A stretch of 64,000 nt of DNA from Aquipseudomonas ullengensis (GTDB lineage Bacteria > Pseudomonadota > Gammaproteobacteria > Pseudomonadales > Pseudomonadaceae), in the NCBI RefSeq assembly GCF_014174475.1, contig NZ_JACJUD010000004.1, positions 496,001 through 560,000 on the forward strand, given 5' to 3'. The notes under the pieces were generated by a model that had not been told where the DNA came from, did no database searches, and worked only from the letters and a program-made list of their open reading frames with translations. The position numbers and the translations under genes were made by a program. Every line of letters starts with the position of its first letter. Position 1 is the first letter of the stretch. Shown piece after piece: positions 1 through 11,298 of this stretch.

Positions 1-2587
<2,587 letters not shown>

Positions 2588-2760
2588 GCGGAATACGGCT
2601 ACCGAGGACTGCTGATAGTTAAGCCGTATCGGCCGCAGGGCCGATTCGCTTTAGCTGGCTATTAAATAGCCATCACCGGCTGAACTCCAGTCCCTTTCGC
2701 CGGGAAAGATGCGCTCTGTATCCTTCGTGGACACGACTTTAGCCGTGCAAGGAGGCTGAC

Positions 2761-3442
2761 CGACTTGTACGGCCTGCTCCCTCGCCCCTCCGGGGAGAGG
2801 GTTGGGGTGAGGGGAAGAGGTTTCGTCGCCACACAGCATCTTCGCCAACACTGGCTGCGCCCCCTCACCCTGCCCTCTCCCCAAAAGGGAGAGGGTTCTG
2901 TCCGCGAGGTATGCCTATACCGTGGTAGGTGGCCTTACAGCTCTCGGTTTTATTCGCGCGTATAGCCGCTCCACCGAAACTGAGACTAACCGACTTGCAC
3001 GGCCCGCTCCCTCGCCCCTCTGGGGAGAGGGTTGGGGTGAGGGGAAGAGGTTTCGTCGCCACACAGCATCTTCGACTGCACTGGCTGCGCCCCCTCACCC
3101 TGCCCTCTCCCCAAAAGAGAGAGGGTTCTGTCTGCGAGGTATGGCTATACCGTGGCAGGTGGCCTTACAGCTCTCGGTTTTATTCGCGCGTATAGCCGCT
3201 CCACCGAAACTGTGACTAACCGACTTGCACGGCCCGCTCCCTCGCCCCTCTGGGGAGAGGGTTGGGGTGAGGGGAAGAGGTTTCGTCGCCACACAGCATC
3301 TTCGCCAACACTGGCTGCGCCCCCTCACCCTGCCCTCTCCCCAAAAGGGAGAGGGTTCTGTCTGCGAGGTATGGCTATACCGTGGCAGGTGGCCTTACAG
3401 CTCTCGGAATTTTTCACGGATATAGCCCCTCCACCGAAACTG
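2761..3442. repeat. Three tandem copies of a 230-bp unit
   Basis: Units begin at 2761, 2991 and 3221, each opening with CGACTTG(T/C)ACGGCC, and differ by only a few substitutions; the third diverges and stops near 3442. Each unit contains two opposed G-rich palindromic blocks, one of the GGGGAGAGGGTTGGGGTGAG type and one of the CCCTCACCCTGCCCTCTCCC type, about 60 bp apart. Similar blocks occur near 24.3-24.4 kb, so this is a tandem-amplified REP pair. Short ORFs through the array are in non-coding repeat sequence. With the flanks, this accounts for the 900-bp gap between the kinase and htpG; 2588-2760 holds nothing else I recognise. Confidence 0.9.
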
Positions 3443-3449
3443 CAGCCAT

Positions 3450-3477
3450 GAAAAAACCCGCCGAAGCGGGCTTTTTC
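3450..3477 (-). terminator. htpG intrinsic terminator
   Basis: GC-rich stem CCCGC..GCGGG flanked by A and T tracts, 15 bp downstream of the htpG stop on the minus strand. The A/T tracts on both sides would also allow it to work on the plus strand. Confidence 0.85.
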
Positions 3478-3491
3478 ACTTACAGCAGCGG

Positions 3492-5390
3492 TCAGGCAGA
3501 CAGCTCGACCAACAGCTTGTTCAGGCGGCGCACATAGGCAGCCGGGTCCTTCAGGCTGTCGCCAGCGGCCAGGGCCGCCTGGTCGAAGAGGATGTGCGAC
3601 AGCTCGCCGAAGCGCTCTTCGTCCGGCTCGCCGTCGAGTTTCTCGATCAGCGGGTGGGCCGGGTTGAACTCGAAGATCGGCTTGGACTCTGGCACTTTCT
3701 GCCCGCTGGCTTCGAGGATCTGGCGCATCTGCAGGCCGAGGTCCTGTTCGCCGATGGCCAGGATCGCCGGCGAGTCGGTCAGGCGGTGCGACACGCGCAC
3801 TTCCGCGACTTCATCACCCAGCGCCGCTTTTAGGCGCTCGACCAGCCCTTCCTTGGCCTTGGAGACTTCTTCCTGGGCCTTCTTGTCCTCTTCCGAGTCC
3901 AGCTTGCCGAGGTCGAGGTCACCGCGCGCCACGTCAACAAAGCCCTTGCCGTCGAAGTCGCTGAGGTAGCTCATCAGCCACTCGTCGATACGGTCGGTGA
4001 GCAGCAGCACTTCGATGCCTTTCTTGCGGAACACTTCCAGGTGCGGGCTGTTGCGCACTTGCGCGTAGCTCTCGCCGGTGAGGAAGTAGATCTTGTCCTG
4101 GCCTTCCTTGACCCGCGCCAGGTAGTCGGCAAGGCCCACAGACTGCTCGCCGGACTCGTCGCTGGTGGAGGCAAAGCGCAGCAGCGTGGCGATCTTCTCC
4201 TTGTTGGCGAAGTCTTCCGCCGGACCTTCCTTGAGCACCTGGCCGAAGTTCTTCCAGAAGCCCTTGTATTGCTCGGGTTCGTTTTTCGCCAGTTTCTCCA
4301 GCATGTCCAGCACGCGCTTGGTCAGCGCCGACTTCATCGAGTCGATGACCGGGCCGGACTGGAGGATTTCACGGGAGACGTTCAGCGACAGGTCGTTGGA
4401 GTCGACCACGCCCTTGATGAAGCGCAGGTACAGCGGCAGGAACTGGTCCGCCTGGTCCATGATGAACACGCGCTGCACATACAGCTTGAGGCCGCGCGGG
4501 GCTTCGCGCTGGTACAGGTCGAACGGCGCGCGGGCTGGCACGTAGAGCAGCGAGCTGTATTCCAGCTTGCCCTCGACCTTGTTGTGGCTCCAGCTCAGCG
4601 GGTTCTCGTAATCGTGGGCGACGTGCTTGTAGAACTCCTGGTATTCCTCGTCCTTGATCTCGGTACGCGGACGGGTCCACAGGGCGCTGGCGCGGTTGAT
4701 GGTTTCCCACTCGACCTCGGCCGGCTGTTCTTCGCCCTGGGCTTCCTTCGGCAGTTCGATCGGCAAGGCGATGTGATCGGAGTATTTCTTGATCACATTG
4801 CGCAGGCGCCAGCCATCGGCGAACTCTTCCTCACCGCTCTTCAGGTGCAGGACGATGCGGGTGCCACGCTCGGCTTTCTCGACGCCGGCGATGTCGAACT
4901 CGCCCTCGCCCTTGGACGACCAATGCACACCTTCGCTGGCCGCAGTACCGGCGCGACGGCTGTACACATCGACCTTGTCGGCAACGATGAAGGCCGAGTA
5001 GAAGCCCACACCGAACTGACCGATCAGGTGCGAATCCTTCTTCTGGTCGCCGGTGAGGTTCTTCATGAAGTCGGCGGTGCCGGACTTGGCGATGGTGCCG
5101 AGGTGAGCGATCACTTCCTCGCGGTTCATGCCGATGCCGTTATCGTCGAGGGTGACGGTCTTGGCATCCTTGTCAAAGCTGACGCGGATGCGCAGGTCGG
5201 CGCCACCTTCGAGCAGTTCTGGCTTGGCCAGCGCCTCGAAACGCAGCTTGTCGGCAGCATCCGACGCGTTGGAAATCAGCTCCCGCAGGAAGATTTCCTT
5301 GTTCGAATACAGCGAATGGATCATCAGGTGCAGCAGTTGCTTCACCTCGGTCTGGAAGCCCAGGGTTTCTTTTTGAGTTTCCACACTCAT
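3492..5390 (-). CDS. htpG: Hsp90-family molecular chaperone HtpG
   Basis: 632 aa, normal length for bacterial Hsp90. The N-terminal GHKL ATPase domain shows E37..N41 ([12 protein letters not shown]) and the DNGIGM loop at 83-88; the middle and C-terminal dimerisation domains follow, without the eukaryotic MEEVD tail. It is a cytosolic ATP-dependent chaperone acting with DnaK. A sigma-32 type promoter lies 53-80 bp upstream of the start (5443-5470), so heat induction is expected. It has its own terminator at 3450-3477. Confidence 0.98.
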   Translation of the reverse strand: MSVETQKETLGFQTEVKQLLHLMIHSLYSNKEIFLRELISNASDAADKLRFEALAKPELLEGGADLRIRVSFDKDAKTVTLDDNGIGMNREEVIAHLGTIAKSGTADFMKNLTGDQKKDSHLIGQFGVGFYSAFIVADKVDVYSRRAGTAASEGVHWSSKGEGEFDIAGVEKAERGTRIVLHLKSGEEEFADGWRLRNVIKKYSDHIALPIELPKEAQGEEQPAEVEWETINRASALWTRPRTEIKDEEYQEFYKHVAHDYENPLSWSHNKVEGKLEYSSLLYVPARAPFDLYQREAPRGLKLYVQRVFIMDQADQFLPLYLRFIKGVVDSNDLSLNVSREILQSGPVIDSMKSALTKRVLDMLEKLAKNEPEQYKGFWKNFGQVLKEGPAEDFANKEKIATLLRFASTSDESGEQSVGLADYLARVKEGQDKIYFLTGESYAQVRNSPHLEVFRKKGIEVLLLTDRIDEWLMSYLSDFDGKGFVDVARGDLDLGKLDSEEDKKAQEEVSKAKEGLVERLKAALGDEVAEVRVSHRLTDSPAILAIGEQDLGLQMRQILEASGQKVPESKPIFEFNPAHPLIEKLDGEPDEERFGELSHILFDQAALAAGDSLKDPAAYVRRLNKLLVELSA

Positions 5391-5442
5391 GGTCGTCTAA
5401 CTCCACATGCAGGACAGGCCGCAAACGCGGCGGATGTCATGC

Positions 5443-5470
5443 AGATGGGGGCTTCGTTTGGGATTTCAAG
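5443..5470 (-). promoter_or_regulatory. Sigma-32 heat-shock promoter of htpG
   Basis: On the minus strand: -35 CTTGAAA (5464-5470), 13-nt spacer, -10 CCCCATCT (5443-5450). This matches the RpoH consensus CTTGAAA-N(11-16)-CCCCATNT at every defined base. Transcription would start about 45 nt upstream of the htpG ATG. Confidence 0.85.
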
Positions 5471-5547
5471 TGTTTGCGCAGCGGGTCGAGTCCGCCGTGG
5501 CGAGCTGATCGCAGCAAGCGCTGCTATGTGATAACCGGCAAACAGAC

Positions 5548-5637
5548 CCGTCATCCCCGCGTAGGCGGGGATCCAGCAGCCGGCAGCGCCGTGCATCCTG
5601 GCGCTTCTCTGGGTCCCCGCCTGCGCGGGGACGACGA
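5548..5637. repeat. REP pair (GTCATCCCCGCG type)
   Basis: Two inverted copies of a palindrome whose core is TCCCCGC..GCGGGGA, about 40 bp apart, between htpG and the next gene. This is a common extragenic palindrome in Pseudomonas and relatives. Confidence 0.75.
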
Positions 5638-5671
5638 ATAGCGGCGGCAGCCAAGCCCATAAAGATGTGCC

Positions 5672-6913
5672 CTAGGGCTCGAGCAGCTCGACCTTGAGGA
5701 TATCGTCCAGTGGCAGGTTGAAATTGACCTGGCCGTTGCCGCCATGTTGCTGGCTGAGGAGGATGTTGCCCGTGCTGTCGAGCCCGGCGAAACGCCCCTC
5801 GGCCACCCCGCCGCTGGACTTGGTCACGCGCATGCTGAGGTTGCGGTACTGCTCCGGATTGCGCTGCAAACGCAACAGGGAGAAATACTGGCGACGGTCG
5901 ACGACCGGCTTGCTCGTCGTCACCGGCTTGGCGCTGGCAACCGGTGCAGCCACCACCGGTTTGTCGACCATCGGCAACGCCGGATAGCGATCCCCTTCCA
6001 CCTGCCAACCGCGCGGGCCTTTGGACAGTACCAGGGCCAGCTGCTGCGACTGGCCATTGATGCGCGCCTCGATATCCAGCGGCACGCGGGTGGTCGGGAA
6101 GGTGATGTCCGGCAACTCGGCGACCTGCACCACGCGGCTGTTGAAACGTCGCTGCAGGTAATCGTCGACCACCCGCGCCAGGGTTTCCCGCGAGTCGAAG
6201 GCATTGTCCAGGCGGCCATCGTGGTAGCGCAGGCGATCGCTGAACAGCTCCAGGCTGCCACTCAGGGTGGTCTTGAACGCGGGCGGCAGCACCAGGTGGA
6301 AATCGCCCTGCAGCTTGTTCGGCGGTAGCGCCTGCAGGGCCAGGTGCAGGGTGTAGCCCTTGCTCAGGCGACGCGCCTCGGGCAGGTCCTGTTCAGGCAA
6401 CAGCCAGCTGACCTCGACTTCCGGTTGCGGGCCGCTATCGGACGGCAGCACATCCAGCACAATCGGCGCTTTCATGTCCTTGGGCAGGCGAATCTTCACC
6501 TCGCGCCGGGCAAAGAAGTCCTCGCCTTCGCGCAGGCTCAACACCCCGTCGATCAGCTCGGCATGCTGCGGTTTGAAGTGTTGCCCGTTGAGTTCGCCGT
6601 TCAGACGAATATTCAGTTCGGCCGGCGCCAGCTGATCGGCCTTGAGCCACTTGAGGCTGAGGATCGCCTCCAGGCGCGCGGCATCCTGGCTGGCCATCAA
6701 CGTCAACCCGACCACCAGCGGAATGAAGCCCAGGGCGCTCAGCGCAACGGCCTTGCGCGCGGTACGCCAGTGACGCACCACATAGATCAGGGTGATCGGC
6801 GGGATCAGGCAGCCCCAGCCCCACAGCAGGCTGGTGCCGAACGCCCGCATCACCAGCCAGACCAGACCGACCAGGATCAGCAGTACCCCGCCGAGGATCA
6901 GCAATGCATCCAT
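5672..6913 (-). CDS. Conserved membrane protein of unknown function
   Basis: 413 aa. Three hydrophobic segments at about residues 3-24, 27-47 and 56-74 anchor the N-terminus. A long soluble region follows, with no motif I recognise; it includes a proline/valine-rich linker near 325-350 and ends in a small beta-rich segment. A protein of this kind often sits next to htpG in Pseudomonas. It is not an obvious transporter, since there are too few membrane segments. It lies downstream of the MITE-like element at 6973-7115 and has no partner in an operon. Confidence 0.75.
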   Translation of the reverse strand: MDALLILGGVLLILVGLVWLVMRAFGTSLLWGWGCLIPPITLIYVVRHWRTARKAVALSALGFIPLVVGLTLMASQDAARLEAILSLKWLKADQLAPAELNIRLNGELNGQHFKPQHAELIDGVLSLREGEDFFARREVKIRLPKDMKAPIVLDVLPSDSGPQPEVEVSWLLPEQDLPEARRLSKGYTLHLALQALPPNKLQGDFHLVLPPAFKTTLSGSLELFSDRLRYHDGRLDNAFDSRETLARVVDDYLQRRFNSRVVQVAELPDITFPTTRVPLDIEARINGQSQQLALVLSKGPRGWQVEGDRYPALPMVDKPVVAAPVASAKPVTTSKPVVDRRQYFSLLRLQRNPEQYRNLSMRVTKSSGGVAEGRFAGLDSTGNILLSQQHGGNGQVNFNLPLDDILKVELLEP

Positions 6914-6972
6914 CGAGAATTCCTTGTTGTTTTATTGGACGCAGGTTTCACAACCCCGAATAAACGTTTCTC

Positions 6973-7115
6973 AGAGCCTGTTTTCGGAGCTTTTGAGCTA
7001 GAGCCAGGCAAGGCGAAATTGGGTAAGGACGCGGAGTTTACGAAGTGTAAATGAGCAGTCCGAGCCCAATTTCAACGCAGCATGGCCGACGATCAAAAAA
7101 TCCGAGACAGGCTCT
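6973..7115. mobile_element. MITE-like element with terminal inverted repeats
   Basis: About 143 bp bounded by near-perfect inverted repeats: AGAGCCTGTTTTCGGA on the left and, read inward from the right, AGAGCCTGTCTCGGA. There is no ORF or transposase inside. The right end overlaps the first base of the thioesterase stop codon (7115-7117). The size, inverted ends and lack of coding capacity fit a non-autonomous element; I recall similar sequences scattered in Pseudomonas genomes but could not check copy number. Confidence 0.65.
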
Positions 7116-7561
7116 CAGGGCTCATCGACCTTGAAATGCGCCCGTGCCGTGGCAATAGGCTCGGTCTGGCTGGTCTGCCAAGCGGTGATCGCCACGTTGG
7201 CGACTCGCCGTCCCTGGCGCCAGACCTGGCACTGAACGAAGGTGTCACGATAATGACCGGCGCGTAGGTAATCTATCGAGAAGTCGATGATTTTCGGCAA
7301 ATGTGGAATGCCCATGAACATCAGCAGGTGGAGCATCGCCGCATGTTCCATGAAGCCGGCGATCACCCCGCCGTGCAGCGCCGGCAGCGTTGGATTACCG
7401 ATGTTGTCCTTGTTCGCCGGCAGGCGGAACACCATGTCATCGCCCAGGCGCAGGCATTCGATGCCGATCATCTTGGCGTAAGGAATCAGGCTTAGCAGCG
7501 TGTCGTAGTCGTTCTTCTCGTGGGCCTCGCGCACCAGCGCGTTGAGATTGAGCGCCGTCAT
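7115..7561 (-). CDS. PaaI/YiiD-like hotdog-fold thioesterase
   Basis: 148 aa starting MTALNLNALV. The hotdog thioesterase signature LHGGVIAGFMEHAA is present, with Glu where many PaaI-type enzymes have Asp. A longer upstream reading is possible, but the ATG at 7561 overlaps the stop of the preceding thioesterase gene as ATGA, which points to translational coupling. It probably hydrolyses an acyl-CoA; the substrate is unknown. The stop codon abuts a MITE-like element, so the last residues could have been changed by its insertion. Confidence 0.88.
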   Translation of the reverse strand: MTALNLNALVREAHEKNDYDTLLSLIPYAKMIGIECLRLGDDMVFRLPANKDNIGNPTLPALHGGVIAGFMEHAAMLHLLMFMGIPHLPKIIDFSIDYLRAGHYRDTFVQCQVWRQGRRVANVAITAWQTSQTEPIATARAHFKVDEP

Positions 7562-8028
7562 TGCGCGACCTCCGGCTTCTTCGCCACATCGAGTTTTGGC
7601 GAGCCCTTGCCCATGCGCATGAACGCGCCCACTACATGGGCAATCGGCTCGTCCGGGTTGTCCTGGTAGGCATAGCCACGGGTGAAGATGACGTTCTCGG
7701 TGACCCGGTAGCACTCGGCGAAACCGTAGACATCCTTGTGTGGCTCGGCCGGGCGCATGTAGTCGATGCGCAGGTCCAGCGTCGGGCAGATCTCGAACTC
7801 GGGCAGTACGCAGACGGTGGAGATGCCGCAGGTGGTGTCCATCAGCGTGGTGATGGCGCCGCCGTGGATCACCCCGGTTTCTGGGTTGCCGATGATTTGC
7901 GTGCTGTAGGGCAGACGCAGGGTCAGCCCTGCCGCGCTGGCGTCATGCACCGCGATGCCCAGTACCTGGCAGTGGCGAAGGGCAGACAGGAAGCGCCGGG
8001 CGCGTTCCTCAAGGATGTTATCGCTCAT
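7558..8028 (-). CDS. PaaI-family hotdog-fold thioesterase
   Basis: 156 aa starting MSDNILEERARR; in-frame codons further upstream look non-coding. The hotdog motif HGGAITTLMDTTCG carries the usual catalytic-type Asp. It is a paralogue of the next gene and coupled to it by a 4-bp ATGA overlap; the two may form a hetero- or homo-oligomeric acyl-CoA thioesterase. The substrate cannot be read from the sequence. Confidence 0.9.
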   Translation of the reverse strand: MSDNILEERARRFLSALRHCQVLGIAVHDASAAGLTLRLPYSTQIIGNPETGVIHGGAITTLMDTTCGISTVCVLPEFEICPTLDLRIDYMRPAEPHKDVYGFAECYRVTENVIFTRGYAYQDNPDEPIAHVVGAFMRMGKGSPKLDVAKKPEVAQ

Positions 8029-8155
8029 CGTCGATGACCTCATGGCGACTGCGGAAAAAACGGGATGATACCTGCGCAGGTAAAAACGCACTGAACTAAT
8101 GCCGCAGGGGGTACCTCGAAAAATTGTTGGTCATTTTTCCAAGGAGAACGTCCCC

Positions 8156-8416
8156 ATGCAAAAATCTCTCGCTTACGCACTCATGCTGGCTGCCACGCTG
8201 GGTCTTGCCGCCTGCGACAAACCTTCTGAAGACAAAGCCGAAGAAGCCCGCGAGGCGCAATCCGAAGCCCAGGACTCGATGAACGAGGCCGCCGAGCACA
8301 GCAACGAGGCCACACAGAAAGCCGGCGAGGCTGCTGAGGAGCGCGCCAAGGAAAATGCCGAGGAGGTGCCGACCGCGCCAGTGACTCCGCCGCCACCGGC
8401 CAACCAGCAGCAATAA
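8156..8416 (+). CDS. Small Ala/Glu-rich lipoprotein
   Basis: 86 aa. The signal peptide MQKSLAYALMLAA ends in the lipobox LAAC at Cys20, so it should be lipidated; Asp at +2 after the Cys would favour inner-membrane retention if the E. coli rule holds. The mature part is a charged, Ala/Glu/Lys-rich helix with a proline-rich tail (PVTPPPP). A good AAGGAG site precedes the ATG at 8156. It is paralogous to the next gene; the function is unknown. Confidence 0.8.
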   Translation: MQKSLAYALMLAATLGLAACDKPSEDKAEEAREAQSEAQDSMNEAAEHSNEATQKAGEAAEERAKENAEEVPTAPVTPPPPANQQQ

Positions 8417-8426
8417 CCTGCTACTC

Positions 8427-8454
8427 GCTGCCTGCGGCTGTGCCGCAGGCAGCC
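8427..8454 (+). terminator. Hairpin after the first lipoprotein gene
   Basis: Strong stem GCTGCCTGCGG / CCGCAGGCAGC with a short loop, 11 bp after the stop. The T-tract after it is weak, so it may be a partial terminator or an RNA-stabilising hairpin between the two lipoprotein genes. Confidence 0.5.
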
Positions 8455-8540
8455 TTGTCGAACATCTGCGGAACTTCCTACAGCCCACCCCGCTCCTATC
8501 GGTACGGATATCTTCATCCGCACTACCAGGAGATTCAATC

Positions 8541-8828
8541 GTGCAAAAGCCGCTGACCTATGCCCTGATCCTCGCCGCCACCCTTGGCCTGGCCGCCTGC
8601 GAGAAGACCCCGGAAGACAAGATGGATGCCGCCAAGGAAAACGTCTCCGAAGCCATGGAGTCCCTCGGTGACGCCGCCAAAGACACCGGCGATGCGATTG
8701 AGCAGAAAGCTGACGAAGTCACCGGCCATGAGCCCACCGCAGGCGAGAAGCTGCAAGACGCTGCCGATGACACCGCCGACGCCATCAAGGACGCCGGGGA
8801 CGAAGCCAAGGACGCCGTCGACAACTGA
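8541..8828 (+). CDS. Small helical lipoprotein, paralogue
   Basis: 95 aa with a GTG start preceded by AGGAG at 8528-8532. The signal peptide MQKPLTYALILAATLGLAAC is nearly identical to that of the upstream gene, and the lipobox Cys20 is followed by Glu. The mature region is built of heptad-like Ala/Asp/Lys repeats (DAAKDTGDAIEQ, DAADDTADAIKDAGDEAKDAV), which suggests a long amphipathic helix. The function is unknown; it resembles small stress-associated lipoproteins. Confidence 0.8.
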   Translation: MQKPLTYALILAATLGLAACEKTPEDKMDAAKENVSEAMESLGDAAKDTGDAIEQKADEVTGHEPTAGEKLQDAADDTADAIKDAGDEAKDAVDN

Positions 8829-8845
8829 TCCGAACCGCCAAAACA

Positions 8846-8876
8846 CGAGGCCCGCATTTGCGGGCCTCGTCGTTTC
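8846..8876 (+). terminator. Terminator shared by lipoprotein and MAPEG genes
   Basis: Perfect stem CGAGGCCCGC..GCGGGCCTCG followed by CGTTTCT, in the gap between the convergent lipoprotein and MAPEG genes. Confidence 0.7.
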
Positions 8877-9286
8877 TACACGCTGACAATCAGCCAGCGC
8901 AATGCGGGGCTGAGCATCAAGAGCAGGCAGCACAGCAGGCCAACCACCCAGACCAGCGAACGCGGCGTGGCCAGGTCGCGCCAGTAGAACACCAGGTACA
9001 GCACGCGGGTGACGATGTAGAGAATCGCCAGCAGGTCGACCCACCAGCCAAACACCTCCGTGGTGTGAGCCATCAGCACCCCGGCGGCGAACAGCGGGAA
9101 CATCTCGATGCTGTTGAGGTGGGCCGCATGGGCACGGGCGCCGAGGCCAGTCAGGCGCGCCTGCTGCTCGCGCGGGTGGTGATTGTCGTAACCACCGGAT
9201 TGGGCATTCATGGCCTTGGCCACCGGCAGCTTGGCCAGATAGATAAGCAGGGCTGCGATAAACACGCACCAGAACGGAATACTCAT
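8876..9286 (-). CDS. MAPEG-family membrane protein
   Basis: 136 aa with four predicted membrane helices. The MAPEG-type motif N58-x-x-E61 (LNSIEMFPLFAAGVLMA) sits in the second helix. Eukaryotic members conjugate glutathione or make eicosanoids; bacterial members are largely uncharacterised, so only membership of the family is claimed. Convergent with the lipoprotein genes. Confidence 0.85.
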   Translation of the reverse strand: MSIPFWCVFIAALLIYLAKLPVAKAMNAQSGGYDNHHPREQQARLTGLGARAHAAHLNSIEMFPLFAAGVLMAHTTEVFGWWVDLLAILYIVTRVLYLVFYWRDLATPRSLVWVVGLLCCLLLMLSPALRWLIVSV

Positions 9287-9503
9287 TATTTGTTCTCCTT
9301 CGGCGGCTCCGCCGCCTGAGTGGGCTGTACCCCTTCACATGTAGCACATTGCACCCAGATACAACCGACCGGCAGCCCGTTGCAGTAAGCCGACAGATCG
9401 AATTGAGCCCCGTGGAACCGTACAGACAGCCCGCTAAACACCATCTGCCGCCGCGGCTGCGTTCAACTGCAACCTACGACGCTCTCGTTAGCACATGCCG
9501 CCT

Positions 9504-9579
9504 TTGTAGGAGCCAGCTTGCTGGCGATGCTTGTTCGGCGCCGATTGGCAGCGGATCGCCAGCAAGCTGGCTCCTACAA
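9504..9579. repeat. REP inverted pair (GTAGGAGCCAGCTTGCTGGC type)
   Basis: The left arm TTGTAGGAGCCAGCTTGCTG is repeated in inverted orientation as CAGCAAGCTGGCTCCTACAA, with a ~28-bp loop. This is the classic Pseudomonas REP. It lies in the 350-bp gap between the MAPEG gene and cobJ; I see nothing else in that gap. Confidence 0.9.
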
Positions 9580-9636
9580 GGTTGGGGTGGATAGTGTCTC
9601 AACCCAACCCACTCAAGGTGCCGGTAACCACGCTAT

Positions 9637-11298
9637 TCACGCGCGATACCAGCGCGGCGTATACACCCACTCGCCGCCACCGGCGCGTGGCATGCGCCGG
9701 GTGGTCGAAGAGCCGATGATCACCAGGGTACGCATGTCCACCTGCTCTGGCGTCAGCTCGCCCAGGGTCAGCACACGCAGGCTTTCCGCTGGCCGGCCAA
9801 TATCACGACCGAGCACCACCAGGGTCTGTGGCGTGCGGTGCTGACGGACGATCTCCAGCGCGCGCCCGAGCTGCCAGGGCCGCGCCCGGGAGATCGGGTT
9901 GTAGAAAGCCATCGCCAGATCGGCGGCGGCGGCATGATCCAGGCGGTTCTCGATCACCGCCCAGGGCTTGAGGTTGTCCGACAGCGACAGCAGGCAGAAG
10001 TCATGCCCCAGCGGGGCACCGGCCTTGGCGGCGGTGGCCAGTGCGGCGGAAACCCCCGGCAGCACGTCCAGTTCGACGCTGTGCCAAGCCTCATCGCTCG
10101 AGCCTTCCAGCGCCTCCAGCACGGCGGCGGCCATGGCGAACACACCAGGATCGCCAGACGACACCACCACCACCCGCCGTCCTTGGGCCGCCAGCTCAAA
10201 GGCATGGGCCGCGCGCTGCAGTTCCTCGCGGTTGTCGCTGCAATGCAGCACCTGTTCCGCACGGAACGGGCCCGCCATGTTCACGTAGGTTTCGTAGCCC
10301 AGCACATCGTCCGCCTGATCCAGCGCCTGGCGCACCGCCGGCACCATCAGTTCGGCAGCGCCGGGGCCGAGGCCGACCACACTGAGACGGCCACGCGCCC
10401 GGCCGATGACTTCGGCCACTTCCGGCGCCTCGGCCAGGTGCAGGCTCAGTGCCTCGCCGCACGCCAGCGCCTCGGGCAGCGTGCAATCGGCGTCGAGGAA
10501 GCGCAACGGCACGCCCAGTTCAACCGCAGCGGCAGCCAACTCGGGGCGTGCCATCGCGCTGCAATCTGCCAGCAGCACGGCCAGCGCGGCCTCGGCCAGG
10601 TGCGCATCGGCCAGTGCAGCGCGCACCAGGGCCGGTAAGTCGCCCTCCAGCTGACGCAGACGAGCCAGTACCAGTCGCGGATGAATCAGCAACTCATCCT
10701 CCGCCACCGTGCGCTGCGGGCTGATCAAAATGCGCCGCGCCGCGTCATCAGCCAGGGGCAGGTTCGCCTGCTCCAGCCAAGCCGCCTGGCCATCGATGCG
10801 CACCGACTCACCGCCAAGCAGATCACTGACGAAACGCTTGCCCTGCTCCAGATCGGCCAGGGCGTAGCCATCCGGCGGATTGAGCAGGCAGGTGCCAAAA
10901 CGCAGCTCGCCGCTGGTGGTGATGGCCGGGGCCACGGCCAGCAACGTGGCGATCTCGCGCGCCAGCAGATTCACCCCGGCCAGGCCGCCAAGCAGTGGCA
11001 CCACCGCGCTGCCATCCTCGGCCAGGGCCAGCACCGGCGGCTCGGCGCCCTTGCTGGCGAGCAGCGGCGCCAGGCTGCGAATGACGATGCCGGCGGCGCA
11101 CAGGGCGATGATCGGCGTATCCCGGCGATACAGCTCGCGCAGGTTCTCGCCGAAGTCATCGAACAGCACATCCGCCCCCTCGGCGCGGCCACGTAGGCCA
11201 TGCACCTGTGCCAGCGGATAGAGCGTTTGCAGACGGCGTGCGGTGGGCAGCGCCGAAGCGCCAAGAATCACCAGGGCGGGGGGGGTCAGGCCGACCAT
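9637..11298 (-). CDS. cobJ: CbiG-like domain fused to precorrin-3B C17-methyltransferase CobJ
   Basis: 553 aa. Residues ~1-290 resemble CbiG: the N-terminal domain has [20 protein letters not shown] and a [13 protein letters not shown] segment, and a degenerate CbiG/CobE-like stretch follows. Residues ~300-540 are a tetrapyrrole methyltransferase with [16 protein letters not shown] at its start and the [11 protein letters not shown] loop. CobJ methylates C17 of precorrin-3B and contracts the ring. It is the last gene of the cobG-H-I-J run and overlaps cobI by 13 bp. The same fusion is known in pseudomonads; the CbiG part belongs to the anaerobic route, and its role in an aerobic pathway is unclear. 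Confidence 0.95.
   Translation of the reverse strand: MVGLTPPALVILGASALPTARRLQTLYPLAQVHGLRGRAEGADVLFDDFGENLRELYRRDTPIIALCAAGIVIRSLAPLLASKGAEPPVLALAEDGSAVVPLLGGLAGVNLLAREIATLLAVAPAITTSGELRFGTCLLNPPDGYALADLEQGKRFVSDLLGGESVRIDGQAAWLEQANLPLADDAARRILISPQRTVAEDELLIHPRLVLARLRQLEGDLPALVRAALADAHLAEAALAVLLADCSAMARPELAAAAVELGVPLRFLDADCTLPEALACGEALSLHLAEAPEVAEVIGRARGRLSVVGLGPGAAELMVPAVRQALDQADDVLGYETYVNMAGPFRAEQVLHCSDNREELQRAAHAFELAAQGRRVVVVSSGDPGVFAMAAAVLEALEGSSDEAWHSVELDVLPGVSAALATAAKAGAPLGHDFCLLSLSDNLKPWAVIENRLDHAAAADLAMAFYNPISRARPWQLGRALEIVRQHRTPQTLVVLGRDIGRPAESLRVLTLGELTPEQVDMRTLVIIGSSTTRRMPRAGGGEWVYTPRWYRA

Noticed and set aside
2761..3442. CRISPR array
   Set aside because: Units are 230 bp and contiguous; there are no short direct repeats with unique spacers and no cas genes.
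2765..3451. Several 66-99 aa frames within the tandem repeats
   Set aside because: They repeat with the 230-bp unit on both strands and only translate palindromic repeat DNA.
7562..7714. 51-residue N-terminal extension of the second thioesterase
   Set aside because: It lies in another frame of the upstream thioesterase; the ATGA-coupled start gives the normal family length.
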